In this document: in pieces, positions 15,883 to 25,141 of the stretch
Layout: the number at the start of each line of letters is the position of its first letter
Position numbering within the stretch: position 1 is the first letter of the stretch
IMG/VR virus record: IMGVR_UViG_3300050014_000823
Location: 1-64,000 of that record
Length of the DNA stretch: 64,000 bases
Reading direction: 5' to 3' (one strand)
DNA from: a virus
Translations under genes and position numbers: made by a program
Notes under the pieces: model-generated
What the model was told of the DNA's origin: nothing
Database searches by the model: none
What the model saw: the letters and a program-made list of their open reading frames with translations, nothing else

Positions 15883-16788
15883 ATGGACAATTTTTATTTG
15901 GTACTTATTAAAAGTAATGGTGAAATAATTCACAACATATTTGCAACATGTCATAAAGACTTAATCGCAAAATACATTAGTCCTGTCGATACAAGAGAAA
16001 ATAACTATTTTAAGGCTACTTATAGTCCTAAAGCTGGTTATAGACTTGACGATATCTTCAACTACCATTTACTTATCAACGAAATTTATGTTCCCGAATG
16101 GTTTAAAGATGAATTCGAAGTTGAAACTATGATAAAATTACAGGAAATTATAAACTCAATGATAATTAAGAACCACAAACAACTACTTTTACATGAAGGT
16201 GCAATATTAGTTGGCAATGCAATGGCTTCAGAATTAAAGCATTCTGTGGTTTTTGCCATGTATGATAATGCAATCATTGATGTATTAGATAATAATTCAG
16301 AAGTACATCTAATTACCGACAATTGTTACATAGTTGACATGAGAGATTCTACAAGAGTAGATGAAATGACTGGTTTCGCCAGAGTAAAAGAAATGCACGA
16401 TTATTCCAAAATCATGAAAATGTGGGGACAGTCGAAAGTCGGTGCTATGTTTAATAATTCCCGTATATCAATACTTAAGGGCGATGCAAAAATTACAGAA
16501 ATGCATGGAGCTGCAGTTGCCGACAGACTAAAACATGATTCACGTGTAGTTGAAATGCACGGTCACGCAGTAATCGAAGAAATGTGGGATTGGTCAACGG
16601 TTGAAAAAATGTTTGACCAGAGCCGAATAAATTTCATGGACGAAGATGCCAGAGTTTTAGAAATGCATGGTGACTCAACCATCGAAGAAATGTACGGTAA
16701 TGCTGTGGTTGAAAGACTATTCGAGAATTCTTTAGTTCGTAAAATCAACGAAAAGGCTAAGATACTTAAAAAAGAATTGGGCGAGTAA
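15883..16788 (+). CDS. nonapeptide-repeat (beta-solenoid) protein, 301 aa
   Basis: After an N-terminal domain of about 125 residues there are about 19 uninterrupted nine-residue repeats with the pattern x-S/A-x-V/I-x-x-M/L-x-G/D/N, for example DARVLEMHG and HAVIEEMWD. Regular small-hydrophobic spacing of this kind implies a solenoid, but the nine-residue period is unlike the usual five-residue (pentapeptide) or six-residue (hexapeptide) units. Pentapeptide solenoids can mimic DNA. Whether this one does is unknown. Confidence 0.8.
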   Translation: MDNFYLVLIKSNGEIIHNIFATCHKDLIAKYISPVDTRENNYFKATYSPKAGYRLDDIFNYHLLINEIYVPEWFKDEFEVETMIKLQEIINSMIIKNHKQLLLHEGAILVGNAMASELKHSVVFAMYDNAIIDVLDNNSEVHLITDNCYIVDMRDSTRVDEMTGFARVKEMHDYSKIMKMWGQSKVGAMFNNSRISILKGDAKITEMHGAAVADRLKHDSRVVEMHGHAVIEEMWDWSTVEKMFDQSRINFMDEDARVLEMHGDSTIEEMYGNAVVERLFENSLVRKINEKAKILKKELGE

Positions 16789-17892
16789 TTAAGCTGCCTG
16801 TTCTTCTCCTACCAAAATATTAAACTGTTCTTCGGGCAATGCCTGTCCCGTATCTACGTATTGGTGCAACAGGTGATATCCACCTTTGTCATTTTTGAAC
16901 TGCCATAGGTAGTTAAATTGCTCATTAGAAAGTAAGTGTCCTCTACCAATATATTTGGATTGTTCTTCGAAGCTAAGATTTTTAAACCAATCTAAGTCCG
17001 TATTGCCTCTGCCTAACTTCTCAGTTTCAGCAGTTTCTGCATTGGTCTTAGGTATATTCTGAAAGAGTTTATCAACTGGAACACCCTTACCCTTTAAATA
17101 TTCTAAGTAACCGTCTTCATTGTTACCAAAGTGTGCAACATTACCTGTGGTGTTATTAGCATCAGTTAATTCAATGCCGTGCTGTGTATAATCCAAAACA
17201 ACTATATGAAGCGGGTCATTTAATTCGAAGTTTTCATCTACTATATAATAGAAGGTACTGGTTTTGGTATCCCTATACGATTGCCACATCGTATTTGCAG
17301 GTTGACCAATACAGAAACCATAATGCTTGCCAGTTAATCCACCTGTGGTATACTTAATACACTTACCAACATCATTACCGTCATAAACCCTAATCTTATT
17401 GCCTTCCCAAATTGGTGGTTCGTCTGTCTCAACGTTTATCTTACCCTTCCACTGTGCATGACCTCTTGCCATTGCCTCAAGTCCGTGAATGAATTCTGCA
17501 AATTTTAAATAGTCTGGAAATGTCTTACCGTTTACAATATAACCTGCATCACTAATCTGTGGTGCAGCGATTTTATTTGTGTTCATCATTTCAGAAATAC
17601 TTCTGAAAAGCGTTTGTAAATCTCTCATGCCGTCTTGACCAATCTCAAGAAATGCTTTAGCAATGACAGGAAGCAATACTTGGTTCTTACTACCGTCAAA
17701 CTCTTTGAATTTATTTAGTGTTATTTGATTAACATCATCAGCAACACCGTTGTTTTTTCTCAGTATAGCCAGTGCCTGCTGTTCAGTCTGCTTAGACTCA
17801 AGGATAGCGTTTACGTTTTCAACGATTTGCTTTTTGTCTTTCTTATTATCGTACTCTGTTAAATATAAGAGTCTTTTAAATCTTTCGTCCAT
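16789..17892 (-). CDS. hypothetical protein, 367 aa
   Basis: The start at 17892 follows an exact GTATTTATA motif by 14 bases. A longer start at 17931 would overlap the upstream gene. The N-terminal 120 residues are helical. The middle includes KYTTGGLTGKHYGFCIG and a strand-rich section reminiscent of catalytic domains, but I do not recognise it. It lies directly downstream of the four solenoid paralogues and may belong with them. Confidence 0.75.
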   Translation of the reverse strand: MDERFKRLLYLTEYDNKKDKKQIVENVNAILESKQTEQQALAILRKNNGVADDVNQITLNKFKEFDGSKNQVLLPVIAKAFLEIGQDGMRDLQTLFRSISEMMNTNKIAAPQISDAGYIVNGKTFPDYLKFAEFIHGLEAMARGHAQWKGKINVETDEPPIWEGNKIRVYDGNDVGKCIKYTTGGLTGKHYGFCIGQPANTMWQSYRDTKTSTFYYIVDENFELNDPLHIVVLDYTQHGIELTDANNTTGNVAHFGNNEDGYLEYLKGKGVPVDKLFQNIPKTNAETAETEKLGRGNTDLDWFKNLSFEEQSKYIGRGHLLSNEQFNYLWQFKNDKGGYHLLHQYVDTGQALPEEQFNILVGEEQAA

Positions 17893-17906
17893 TGCTGTGA
17901 ATTTTA

Positions 17907-17915
17907 TATAAATAC
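17907..17915 (-). promoter_or_regulatory. GTATTTATA motif, putative late promoter
   Basis: An exact copy on the minus strand between the overlapping ends of two genes, facing the gene at 17892. Confidence 0.55.
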
Positions 17916-17917
17916 GT

Positions 17918-18391
17918 TTATACTTTATCAAATTTTTTATGTAAACGGTTTTCGAGATACTTTCTCAAGCCGGGATGCTTCTTAACTATGGCTTCCATGC
18001 CATAATACTTGTCAATACTTTCAATGTCAAAATGGTCAAGTAGGTCGGGATGATGCATTATAATTGTTGACATATCGTCATAATCAAGTCTGCTAACATC
18101 AAAATATTTTATTAACGAAGGTTGTCTGACAAGTACTTCCATCGTAAGCATACTATTGAAATTCAAATCATCTATGTAATCTGTCAGTGCAGGTGCTGCT
18201 TGCGGACTTTTCATCAGTAAAGCTGCTGTTTGGGAATCATCCAAATGTAAACCCATGCCAGGAATAATCATGTTATTATTAGCCATGTAAGCAAGTTCCC
18301 ATGTTCTTAGCACATAATCATAGGACTCCCGCATCGCAATCTGACGTTTACGAAAATAAGTATCAACCAATTGTTTCTGTGACTTGTCCAT
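17918..18391 (-). CDS. helical-repeat paralogue 4, 157 aa
   Basis: It starts MDKSQKQLVDTYFRKR, like the three genes upstream, followed by a shared YVLRTWE-type segment. The body repeats a P-x-L-x-x-x-(F/L) pattern about every 24 residues. The stop-start junction with the next paralogue is a single-base overlap. An alpha-solenoid binding protein is the likely fold. Confidence 0.8.
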   Translation of the reverse strand: MDKSQKQLVDTYFRKRQIAMRESYDYVLRTWELAYMANNNMIIPGMGLHLDDSQTAALLMKSPQAAPALTDYIDDLNFNSMLTMEVLVRQPSLIKYFDVSRLDYDDMSTIIMHHPDLLDHFDIESIDKYYGMEAIVKKHPGLRKYLENRLHKKFDKV

Positions 18392-19044
18392 TATTCAAGT
18401 GTTACGTTATCTCTCTTAATACTATCCATGTAAGGTTTTAATTCGGGCACATTCATTGCAAGCATTTTAGCTGTAACCTTGTCAATCTTATTCATAAACG
18501 GTTTGAGTTTTTCAGCTAATTCTGGCTGTTTTATAAGTACAATCGCCAAGTCCTCACTATCAAAGCGTCTGACATGCATCATCAAGTCATCAAGTGTTTC
18601 TGGATGAGCAGTGAGAATTTCTATGACATGTGGAGTCATTAAATGCATTATTTGTTCCGGAGTTAATGACTTAATAAGAGTTGGCTGTGCAAGTAATAGT
18701 TTATAAATCGAGTGTTCGTTGAGTTTTAATAAAGGACTTCGTGCATTCTGTTGCATGTACTGTATAAACTCTGGATGAACCTGTAATAATTCTTTTACTC
18801 TACTAACGTTTAATTTTTTCAAATAATACTTCAGAACCGATATTAATGACGGTTCTTTAATAAGTATTTCAGTTATGTCAGAACCATCAAGTTTATTTGG
18901 GTCAACCTTATCATACATTTCATTTTTAAGCATATAGATAGTCTCATAGAGACGATATTTGTATCTCCAGTTATCTCCTTGGCTTTGGGTAATATCCCTT
19001 TTACGCAAGTATGTATCGAGCAATTGCTTCTGTCCTTTATCCAT
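18391..19044 (-). CDS. helical-repeat paralogue 3, 217 aa
   Basis: It has the same N-terminal signature (MDKGQKQLLDTYLRKR) and repeats with a core of I-x-x-I-L-x-x-x-P-x-L. It overlaps both neighbours by 1 to 8 bases, which shows tandem duplication within one operon. It is more diverged than paralogue 2. Confidence 0.8.
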   Translation of the reverse strand: MDKGQKQLLDTYLRKRDITQSQGDNWRYKYRLYETIYMLKNEMYDKVDPNKLDGSDITEILIKEPSLISVLKYYLKKLNVSRVKELLQVHPEFIQYMQQNARSPLLKLNEHSIYKLLLAQPTLIKSLTPEQIMHLMTPHVIEILTAHPETLDDLMMHVRRFDSEDLAIVLIKQPELAEKLKPFMNKIDKVTAKMLAMNVPELKPYMDSIKRDNVTLE

Positions 19045-19636
19045 TTCTCTTATACATATAAGGTTTCAATTTATCACGTAATTCTGGTTGGTCGTTAAGA
19101 ATCATTATCAAATCCAAATGGTCAAGTAAATCCAAGTTGAATTTATCTACGAGCGATGGTTGTTTCTCCAAAACCTTTGCAATGTCAATGTGGTCAAACC
19201 TATTCGAACCGAGTTTATCGTATAATGACGGCTGATTTGAAAGTATGTCAGCAATGTCTTTGTGGTCCAATACGCTTAAATCAAACCTATCAACCAATTG
19301 TGGTTGCTTTGAAAGAATTACAGTAATGGGTGTATCACCTAAAACATGTATTCTTTCCGGCTTAAACCTGTCAATTAATTGTGGCTGTACTGATAATAAT
19401 ACCCCAAGTTCAAAATCATTAAGAATATTTGGTCTTTCAAGTTTGTCGAACCACTGCGGAAAATTAATTAGCATACTCACAATCGTTTTACGTGGCAACT
19501 TGTTAATATCTTTAGCACCTATTTTAAGTTCATAGTTTATCTCATAGGGATGAAAATGCATACCACTTCCTTGCTCCGTAGCAATTGCCCTCTTACGAAA
19601 ATAAGTATCAACCAATTGTTTCTGCGCTTTATCCAT
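19037..19636 (-). CDS. helical-repeat paralogue 2, 199 aa
   Basis: The clearest repeats of the group lie here: consecutive 24-residue units such as DIADILSNQPSLYDKL and DIAKVLEKQPSLVDKF, each followed by a DH turn. Each unit looks like a helix pair. The N-terminus again reads MDKAQKQLVDTYFRKR. No catalytic residues are evident. Confidence 0.82.
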   Translation of the reverse strand: MDKAQKQLVDTYFRKRAIATEQGSGMHFHPYEINYELKIGAKDINKLPRKTIVSMLINFPQWFDKLERPNILNDFELGVLLSVQPQLIDRFKPERIHVLGDTPITVILSKQPQLVDRFDLSVLDHKDIADILSNQPSLYDKLGSNRFDHIDIAKVLEKQPSLVDKFNLDLLDHLDLIMILNDQPELRDKLKPYMYKRNG

Positions 19637-20363
19637 TACGTTTGAGTTTATTTAAAATAGTTCTTAATTGTGGTCGCATCATTATCAAGTCATCAATATC
19701 CGAACCTTTTAGTTTACTAAGATTTAATTTATCTGCTAATTGTGGTTGTCCTACAAGTATTTCAATCTGCTGTCCGATGTTTAATTTATTCAAGTTAAAA
19801 GAGCCAACAGTACTTGGTTGTTTTACAATAACAGCAACAACTTCATCACCACTTAAATGTGGAAGTACTTTTACAAAGTTTTTGTTTTGTACTAAAGCTG
19901 GTTGTTTCATTAAAACCTGCATAATACTATCTCCATCAAGGTACGGTGCAACCACTTCACTAAAAAATCTTGTATCTGCATAACGTGGTTGCCTTATAAG
20001 TATACCAATTGTAAGGCTTTGAAATATCAGATTTTTTCCTTTACTGACAAAATATAACATTTGTTGTACTATTTCATCATCAGCCAATTCAGGACTTTTA
20101 ACAAAAACTCTCATTTTATCGTCAACATTCATTTTACCAAAATCTTCCCTTGTGAGTTTTGTACGTAGTTCTGGCATATCTGCAACAATTTCAGCAACAT
20201 CTTCTCCGGTAAAACCTTTACGAAGCGCATCGAATTCCACTATGCCAGTCTTTAACGCATAGACTTTCTCATAGGGTTTAAGTTTATAATCATAGCCATG
20301 TGGGGCGGCAATAATTCTCTTACGGAAATATGTATCTACCAGTTGTTTTTGTGACTTGTCCAT
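19629..20363 (-). CDS. helical-repeat paralogue 1, 244 aa
   Basis: This is the first and longest gene of the tandem set, beginning MDKSQKQLVDTYFRKR. An exact GTATTTATA motif lies 22 bases upstream and probably drives all four paralogues. The repeats (VLMKQPALVQ, VIVKQPSTVG, ILVGQPQLAD) keep the QP core. Confidence 0.82.
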   Translation of the reverse strand: MDKSQKQLVDTYFRKRIIAAPHGYDYKLKPYEKVYALKTGIVEFDALRKGFTGEDVAEIVADMPELRTKLTREDFGKMNVDDKMRVFVKSPELADDEIVQQMLYFVSKGKNLIFQSLTIGILIRQPRYADTRFFSEVVAPYLDGDSIMQVLMKQPALVQNKNFVKVLPHLSGDEVVAVIVKQPSTVGSFNLNKLNIGQQIEILVGQPQLADKLNLSKLKGSDIDDLIMMRPQLRTILNKLKRNG

Positions 20364-20385
20364 AGCAATGAATGATAATATTTTT

Positions 20386-20394
20386 TATAAATAC
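20386..20394 (-). promoter_or_regulatory. GTATTTATA motif, putative late promoter
   Basis: An exact minus-strand copy ahead of the four-paralogue operon. Confidence 0.55.
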
Positions 20395-20477
20395 TTTTAA
20401 TCACAGCTAATTTACTTGCATATATAATTTATATGTTATACATTTGCTCAGAAATAATTTTATTTAAAATACTTAAC

Positions 20478-20792
20478 ATGTACGAAGGAACAGCAAACGG
20501 CAACTTTAACAGCAACACTAAAGCATCGGCAGGTGAAATCAAACAAACAGAATCCGAAAGAATATTATTTGCATTAGACCACAAAATCGAAATGCTTGAT
20601 AAAACAGCCTCAAGCATTGTCACTAAAGTAACTTCTTTAGGTGGCTTTGAATTAGTTAAGGGTTCAGCAGACCCAAGTAAAGCCATACAGGGTGGCAACT
20701 TTATTGGTGAATTGGACTTGAGACTCGACAAACTTCAAAGTCTTGTAGAGGCTTATAGTGCAATTTTTTATAATCTCGAAAGACTGGCATAA
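20478..20792 (+). CDS. hypothetical protein, 104 aa
   Basis: First gene of a long co-directional string. The ATG at 20478 is preferred over 20433, whose extra residues are hydrophobic and translate the AT-rich leader. The protein is helical with an acidic character. No family is recognised. Its stop overlaps the next ATG. Confidence 0.7.
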   Translation: MYEGTANGNFNSNTKASAGEIKQTESERILFALDHKIEMLDKTASSIVTKVTSLGGFELVKGSADPSKAIQGGNFIGELDLRLDKLQSLVEAYSAIFYNLERLA

Positions 20793-20926
20793 TGCTTGAA
20801 CTACCACTCACCGAACTACAACTTAGGGAAATCACAAAGAACTACCCTGGAATTCGTTATAAGTACGACAAACAGGGTAAGTTCGTTGCCTATGCAAATG
20901 CTTGGACACTAATAATAGATGGATAA
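20792..20926 (+). CDS. hypothetical protein, 44 aa
   Basis: A tiny gene coupled on both sides by overlaps (TAATG upstream, eight bases downstream). Its composition is normal for the region. No family is recognised. Confidence 0.6.
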   Translation: MLELPLTELQLREITKNYPGIRYKYDKQGKFVAYANAWTLIIDG

Positions 20927-21431
20927 AAAGACTCTTAAATTAGAAATACTTGACCCCAAGGGAGAAGAAGTCAGAACACATGGTTTCGATTTTCATTCAT
21001 ATGAAGGAAACAGACTTCGTTTGACCATTGGTGACAATACCTATATTATGGATAAGAACGGCAAGTTAGTCATTCTTACTCAGAAAGAAATCGACCAAGA
21101 GGAACAACGCAAGAAGCCAAGAATAGGTGACATTCTCTATACCGACCCCAAGACGGGCAAAACTCAAACACTATTCGAATCACTGTTTCCAGTATTCACT
21201 GTGTGTTGCAGATACCCCGATATTGTAATTGGCGATAAGGGTTGTTCAGTCCGCATTAATGTTGCTGCCGAGAACGAAGAGAAAGCAGCTTTAACAGCAT
21301 TGGCTAACAAAGCATTTACCAAGCACATAAGAATGACAAATTTCGACATGAAATATCTCGATGTATATAAACCAAGTGGAAATTATGTCATTGGTCAGGT
21401 AAACTATTACGAAGGAGACGAAAGACTATAA
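20919..21431 (+). CDS. hypothetical protein, 170 aa
   Basis: A beta-rich N-terminal half (residues 1-60) is followed by a globular C-terminal half with two Cys pairs. No family is recognised. It overlaps its neighbours by eight bases and one base. Confidence 0.7.
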   Translation: MDKKTLKLEILDPKGEEVRTHGFDFHSYEGNRLRLTIGDNTYIMDKNGKLVILTQKEIDQEEQRKKPRIGDILYTDPKTGKTQTLFESLFPVFTVCCRYPDIVIGDKGCSVRINVAAENEEKAALTALANKAFTKHIRMTNFDMKYLDVYKPSGNYVIGQVNYYEGDERL

Positions 21432-21589
21432 TGGCAAAAACAATAATTAAAATCGAAGTAGAGGACATAAAGACCTCATTCTTAGGTGAAAACATCGAGT
21501 TAAAGATTGACGACAAACTTTCAATTGTTTTCAGTCGGCAGGCACTTGACGAACTTGTTATTGATTACACAAATCTAAAAGCAGAATAA
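21431..21589 (+). CDS. hypothetical protein, 52 aa
   Basis: A small protein that starts with a beta strand, with single-base overlaps to both flanking genes. No family is recognised. Confidence 0.62.
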   Translation: MAKTIIKIEVEDIKTSFLGENIELKIDDKLSIVFSRQALDELVIDYTNLKAE

Positions 21590-22029
21590 TGGAAAACATT
21601 TTAACTTTAAACGGCAAACGTTACAGACTTGTACCAATCGAAGCAGAATGGGAAATTACATTAATTGGTTTAAATGGCTGTCCTTGTGGTCACAATGGTC
21701 AAGTATTAACACCAAAAAATGCGGGAATTCTTGAAGTCACTCTTGGTAAAGAAACATTCAAGGTTGGTGAAATAATACGGGAAGGCAAAATTTTGGAATT
21801 CCTTTACAACCCAATTACTCATTATGTATTGGCAAGAATAGAAGGCAGTAAGAAACTTGTAGATGTTGATTCACTTAAAAAGTACGTAATGCCAGTTGAA
21901 CTTACAGAGGACGACAAAACTAAATTAGTCAGTCTGAAACAAATATTTCCTGAAGTTTATGACTACTTAAAGGAACAGGAAACTGAAAAGCCTGGCTATC
22001 CTTCAAGAAAAAATGCCGAATTACCATGA
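21589..22029 (+). CDS. hypothetical protein, 146 aa
   Basis: A likely soluble protein with a Cys-containing loop (GCPCGH, residues about 31-36). The C-terminal third is helical and charged. No family is recognised. An ATGA overlap links it to the next gene. Confidence 0.7.
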   Translation: MENILTLNGKRYRLVPIEAEWEITLIGLNGCPCGHNGQVLTPKNAGILEVTLGKETFKVGEIIREGKILEFLYNPITHYVLARIEGSKKLVDVDSLKKYVMPVELTEDDKTKLVSLKQIFPEVYDYLKEQETEKPGYPSRKNAELP

Positions 22030-22259
22030 TATTATACAGAGCGAAACCCGATACATGGTTCAAGGAAGGCACTGTAGCCGAACTAATTGAAAGCATTTAC
22101 ACCAACGAAGGTAAAGAATTCGGAATATTTCGGGGAACATATATTGTCGGTGACACTGGCTATGATAAGTTTTGGCATAATAAGGGTCATAAAGTCGGTG
22201 ATGAAGTCGTGATGAACGAACTCTGTTGCTTTGACGAATTTGAAAAAGAAACGATATGA
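22026..22259 (+). CDS. hypothetical protein, 77 aa
   Basis: A small strand-rich protein in which charged and aromatic residues alternate. The family is unknown. It is tightly coupled at both ends by four-base overlaps. Confidence 0.65.
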   Translation: MILYRAKPDTWFKEGTVAELIESIYTNEGKEFGIFRGTYIVGDTGYDKFWHNKGHKVGDEVVMNELCCFDEFEKETI

Positions 22260-22606
22260 GCATGATAGAAGGAGTAACCGATAGTCTGCACAAAGAACTT
22301 GTTAAATTAGCAGACATTTTAGAAACTTGTGAGTTAGGCAGTCCGGAGTATAAACAATATTCACGGGAATACCGCAAGGTCGCCAAAACACTATACCCTG
22401 ACATGTATAGAGCCAATGGTCAGAGAAAACCCCGACAGCCATTTATCAGAACACTAAAATCCTGTACATGTGGTTGTAGAGTAATAAGACTCAGACGTGA
22501 TGACAACGGTGTACAATTCAGTTGTAAAGACTGTGATAGAAAATCCGAAGTATGTAAAACACAACCAAAAGCAAGAGATAGTTGGAATAAAACCTTTGAA
22601 GTATGA
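22256..22606 (+). CDS. Lar-like zinc-ribbon protein, 116 aa
   Basis: The C-terminal half has CTCGCR, then CKDC, a Thr-rich gap and a final WNKTFE. This is the Cys-x-Cys-Gly to WN pattern of phage restriction-alleviation (Lar-type) zinc ribbons. Such proteins modulate Type I restriction in lambdoid phages. The role here is inferred from the motif alone. Two near-adjacent Met codons (22256 and 22262) are possible starts. Confidence 0.6.
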   Translation: MSMIEGVTDSLHKELVKLADILETCELGSPEYKQYSREYRKVAKTLYPDMYRANGQRKPRQPFIRTLKSCTCGCRVIRLRRDDNGVQFSCKDCDRKSEVCKTQPKARDSWNKTFEV

Positions 22607-23274
22607 CAATAAAAGAAGATATAAAATCAATGTTTTGGGAACCAGCCATTGACTATGCCAATACTGTAGAACCAATTACTTTTGAAACCGATGAAGAACT
22701 TCCTGCACAACAAGAACGTTGGGACTTAGTTCATAAAGCATATGGTAAAGGTGTTGAAGATGTCATAGACTTTGTTATGGCAAATTACAAACTTAAAGTA
22801 ATTGTCCCTGTGAAGAAAGAAACTGAGGAAGAAACACGTTTGAAACTCCGTGATAGTTTCGAATACCATGACATGTGCGCCAGAGCAACCTTGCATCCAG
22901 GAAAAAGTATTGATGATGTAAAACAAATTCATCTGAACAGAAGAATCGAAGACACATATAAGTTTGTCAACGAAATTCTTCTTAACACTACTCCAATGAA
23001 CACCCCTGAAACCCGCAGATATGTGGTTGATTTAATTCAGAAAAGAATTGAGTATAATGTTATTGTAAGGTGTAACGAAGAAAATAATCCACCTGATGTC
23101 ATTGACCAAAACTTACTTATTGCAGAACTTCTATGGAATGTTCCATATGACAGCAAAGGACCGCAAATGTTAAAATCTGTGTTGGTTTTTGGTAATAAAA
23201 TTGACGTGGAAAATTATAATTTTCAGAATTTTCTCGATAACGAAACATTTAAATTTATACAGAAAGGCATATGA
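22603..23274 (+). CDS. hypothetical protein, 223 aa
   Basis: A helical, acidic, soluble protein, the largest of the 20.5-26.6 kb gene string. No family is recognised. Four-base overlaps on both sides indicate translational coupling. Confidence 0.72.
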   Translation: MTIKEDIKSMFWEPAIDYANTVEPITFETDEELPAQQERWDLVHKAYGKGVEDVIDFVMANYKLKVIVPVKKETEEETRLKLRDSFEYHDMCARATLHPGKSIDDVKQIHLNRRIEDTYKFVNEILLNTTPMNTPETRRYVVDLIQKRIEYNVIVRCNEENNPPDVIDQNLLIAELLWNVPYDSKGPQMLKSVLVFGNKIDVENYNFQNFLDNETFKFIQKGI

Positions 23275-23513
23275 GAATACTTGAAGTAGACCCTAATCTT
23301 AAAGATGCTGACATAATATATAATGCATTTGACAACATCTTTTATTTCCTGGCTGAATACCTGCCAAAGTACTTCCTGCATAGTATTGACTATAATGGCG
23401 AGATATTGCAGATACCCAAATACATAACTCAAAAACACTACGACAGTCTTGACACAGAAACCAAAGAATTATTCAATGAACTCTGGGACTTAGTAGAAAT
23501 CAACAAATATTGA
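23271..23513 (+). CDS. hypothetical protein, 80 aa
   Basis: A small acidic protein rich in Tyr and Phe. No family is recognised. It begins within the stop of the preceding gene. Confidence 0.65.
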   Translation: MRILEVDPNLKDADIIYNAFDNIFYFLAEYLPKYFLHSIDYNGEILQIPKYITQKHYDSLDTETKELFNELWDLVEINKY

Positions 23514-23514
23514 T

Positions 23515-23811
23515 ATGGAAGCTAAAGACACCATTGAACTTAAAGGCAATATGTATCGGTTTATTACTGAACACCAAAGTCGATTTGTTCCAGAGACTTA
23601 CATCGAAGAAATACTCAGCGTCAAAATCAAAGAAGACGATGACGACCACGGACCTATGGGAAAACATTATGTTGTTAAATTAAAACAACGCATGCCAGAC
23701 TTCTCATTTACATCAGGTAACCAATATAAGTCGGTTGAAAGTACTTGTCTTGTGAATGCCCGACAATTCAATCATTTTGTGGGAAAACTTAAAGCAGTAA
23801 TATGGCTATAG
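23515..23811 (+). CDS. hypothetical protein ending in TAG, 98 aa
   Basis: A beta-rich small protein with an acidic loop of Asp residues. The stop is TAG. If it were suppressed, five more codons would be read before another TAG, and two more before TGA. It overlaps the next gene by ten bases. Confidence 0.66.
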   Translation: MEAKDTIELKGNMYRFITEHQSRFVPETYIEEILSVKIKEDDDDHGPMGKHYVVKLKQRMPDFSFTSGNQYKSVESTCLVNARQFNHFVGKLKAVIWL

Positions 23812-24083
23812 AAGGAAAACAGGGTTTAGTTACAATGACAACACCCGTAGAAGTTAAATTAGTGAAAAATAAAGTCAGAATTGAACTTAAAGGACATACT
23901 TTTCACTTGCAATGGAATGCCGATTTCATTGATACCAATGAAATACAGTTGATAAGGGAATTCGTGGAACTTGTTTATAAGGCAGGTTTCAGTGACGGTG
24001 CAAGTAAAGCAATGACTCCGAGTGAACAACGCCAAGATAGAATTGCAGAGATAATTTGTGGCGCATTAAATAATAAAAAATGA
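23802..24083 (+). CDS. hypothetical protein, 93 aa
   Basis: The N-terminal half looks like beta strands and the C-terminal half like two helices. No family is recognised. A four-base overlap joins it to the next gene. Confidence 0.66.
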   Translation: MAIEGKQGLVTMTTPVEVKLVKNKVRIELKGHTFHLQWNADFIDTNEIQLIREFVELVYKAGFSDGASKAMTPSEQRQDRIAEIICGALNNKK

Positions 24084-24442
24084 TAACAATTGACTTAACA
24101 AAAATCAAAAAATACTTCCGGTCATTCAGCATGTATCAACATCCAGATGACTACGAAATGCCCAAAACGACAATTAATGAGGCTGTAAAAAAAGTGTCTG
24201 AGGAAGTTAGTGTATGCTATGTCGAACCCTATCGTCCAGTATATAATGCTCAAGGATTTTCCTGTGCAATGTCAAATCAACCAACATTAACAGGTCAAGA
24301 TAATATTGCAATTGGTCATCAAACATTACACGGTACTTGTGCAGTAAGTTCAATGTCAGATGTATTTCAAGGTTGTACTTCCCTGTGTACAATACCCAAA
24401 GACCTTTTTAATAACATAAACGTACATTCATTATACGAATAA
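24080..24442 (+). CDS. hypothetical protein, 120 aa
   Basis: It has five Cys residues scattered in the C-terminal two thirds. No recognised domain. Confidence 0.65.
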   Translation: MITIDLTKIKKYFRSFSMYQHPDDYEMPKTTINEAVKKVSEEVSVCYVEPYRPVYNAQGFSCAMSNQPTLTGQDNIAIGHQTLHGTCAVSSMSDVFQGCTSLCTIPKDLFNNINVHSLYE

Positions 24443-24444
24443 TC

Positions 24445-24633
24445 ATGACAATAGAAATTCAATTAAAGGAAAGCAGTTTACCACAAATCTATGAGAATGT
24501 GATAAATGCCTATACAAAAGGACCAGTATACTGTGTACTTTTTGTTAACACTGTGGGAAAACGTGTAACACACAAATACCCGTTAATCTCAATTTTCAGA
24601 ATAATCGAAGATTACCCAGATAGTAAAAAGTAA
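24445..24633 (+). CDS. hypothetical protein, 62 aa
   Basis: A short mixed-structure protein, two bases from its upstream neighbour and overlapping the next start by one base. No family is recognised. Confidence 0.62.
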   Translation: MTIEIQLKESSLPQIYENVINAYTKGPVYCVLFVNTVGKRVTHKYPLISIFRIIEDYPDSKK

Positions 24634-25139
24634 TGTCAGACAAAGCACAAAGAAAAGCAAGTAGAAAAGCAATTCTTGCCAAAAAGCTAAAGGAACAAGA
24701 AATGCTTGAGCATCCAGAGTGGTGCTATTGCGAAGAAATACTTCATAAAGAAGCCGACATTGATATCAACGAACCAATTGGCTGTACAGAACCAATAGAT
24801 GGTTTTCCACGTTGGAATTCCAGTGGATTCACACAAAATATCTATAGGTGTAAACGCTGTGGTAAACAATACGTCATTCCTATGGCATTCGCAGCAACTG
24901 CAGAAGGCTTCGTAGAATTCGTAGAAACAGAACTGGAAATTCAAGAGCAAGCCAGAAAAGAATTAATTACAAAACTACTTGCTGCCGTAAATAATGTCGT
25001 ACATAATGGTCGTATCGGTACTGCTAATTATATCAGTATTCCAGAAAAAAATCTACAGCATATCGCTGACGGACTTGGTGTTACCTTGGAAGAAGCTGCA
25101 GAAATACTCCAGGAATATTTCAAACCTAAACTCAATTAA
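24633..25139 (+). CDS. hypothetical zinc-ribbon-like protein, 168 aa
   Basis: The central part contains CYC and a later YRCKRCGKQY, a likely zinc ribbon. The C-terminal 70 residues form helices like a small DNA-binding module. The function is unknown. Confidence 0.68.
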   Translation: MSDKAQRKASRKAILAKKLKEQEMLEHPEWCYCEEILHKEADIDINEPIGCTEPIDGFPRWNSSGFTQNIYRCKRCGKQYVIPMAFAATAEGFVEFVETELEIQEQARKELITKLLAAVNNVVHNGRIGTANYISIPEKNLQHIADGLGVTLEEAAEILQEYFKPKLN

Positions 25140-25141
25140 TC

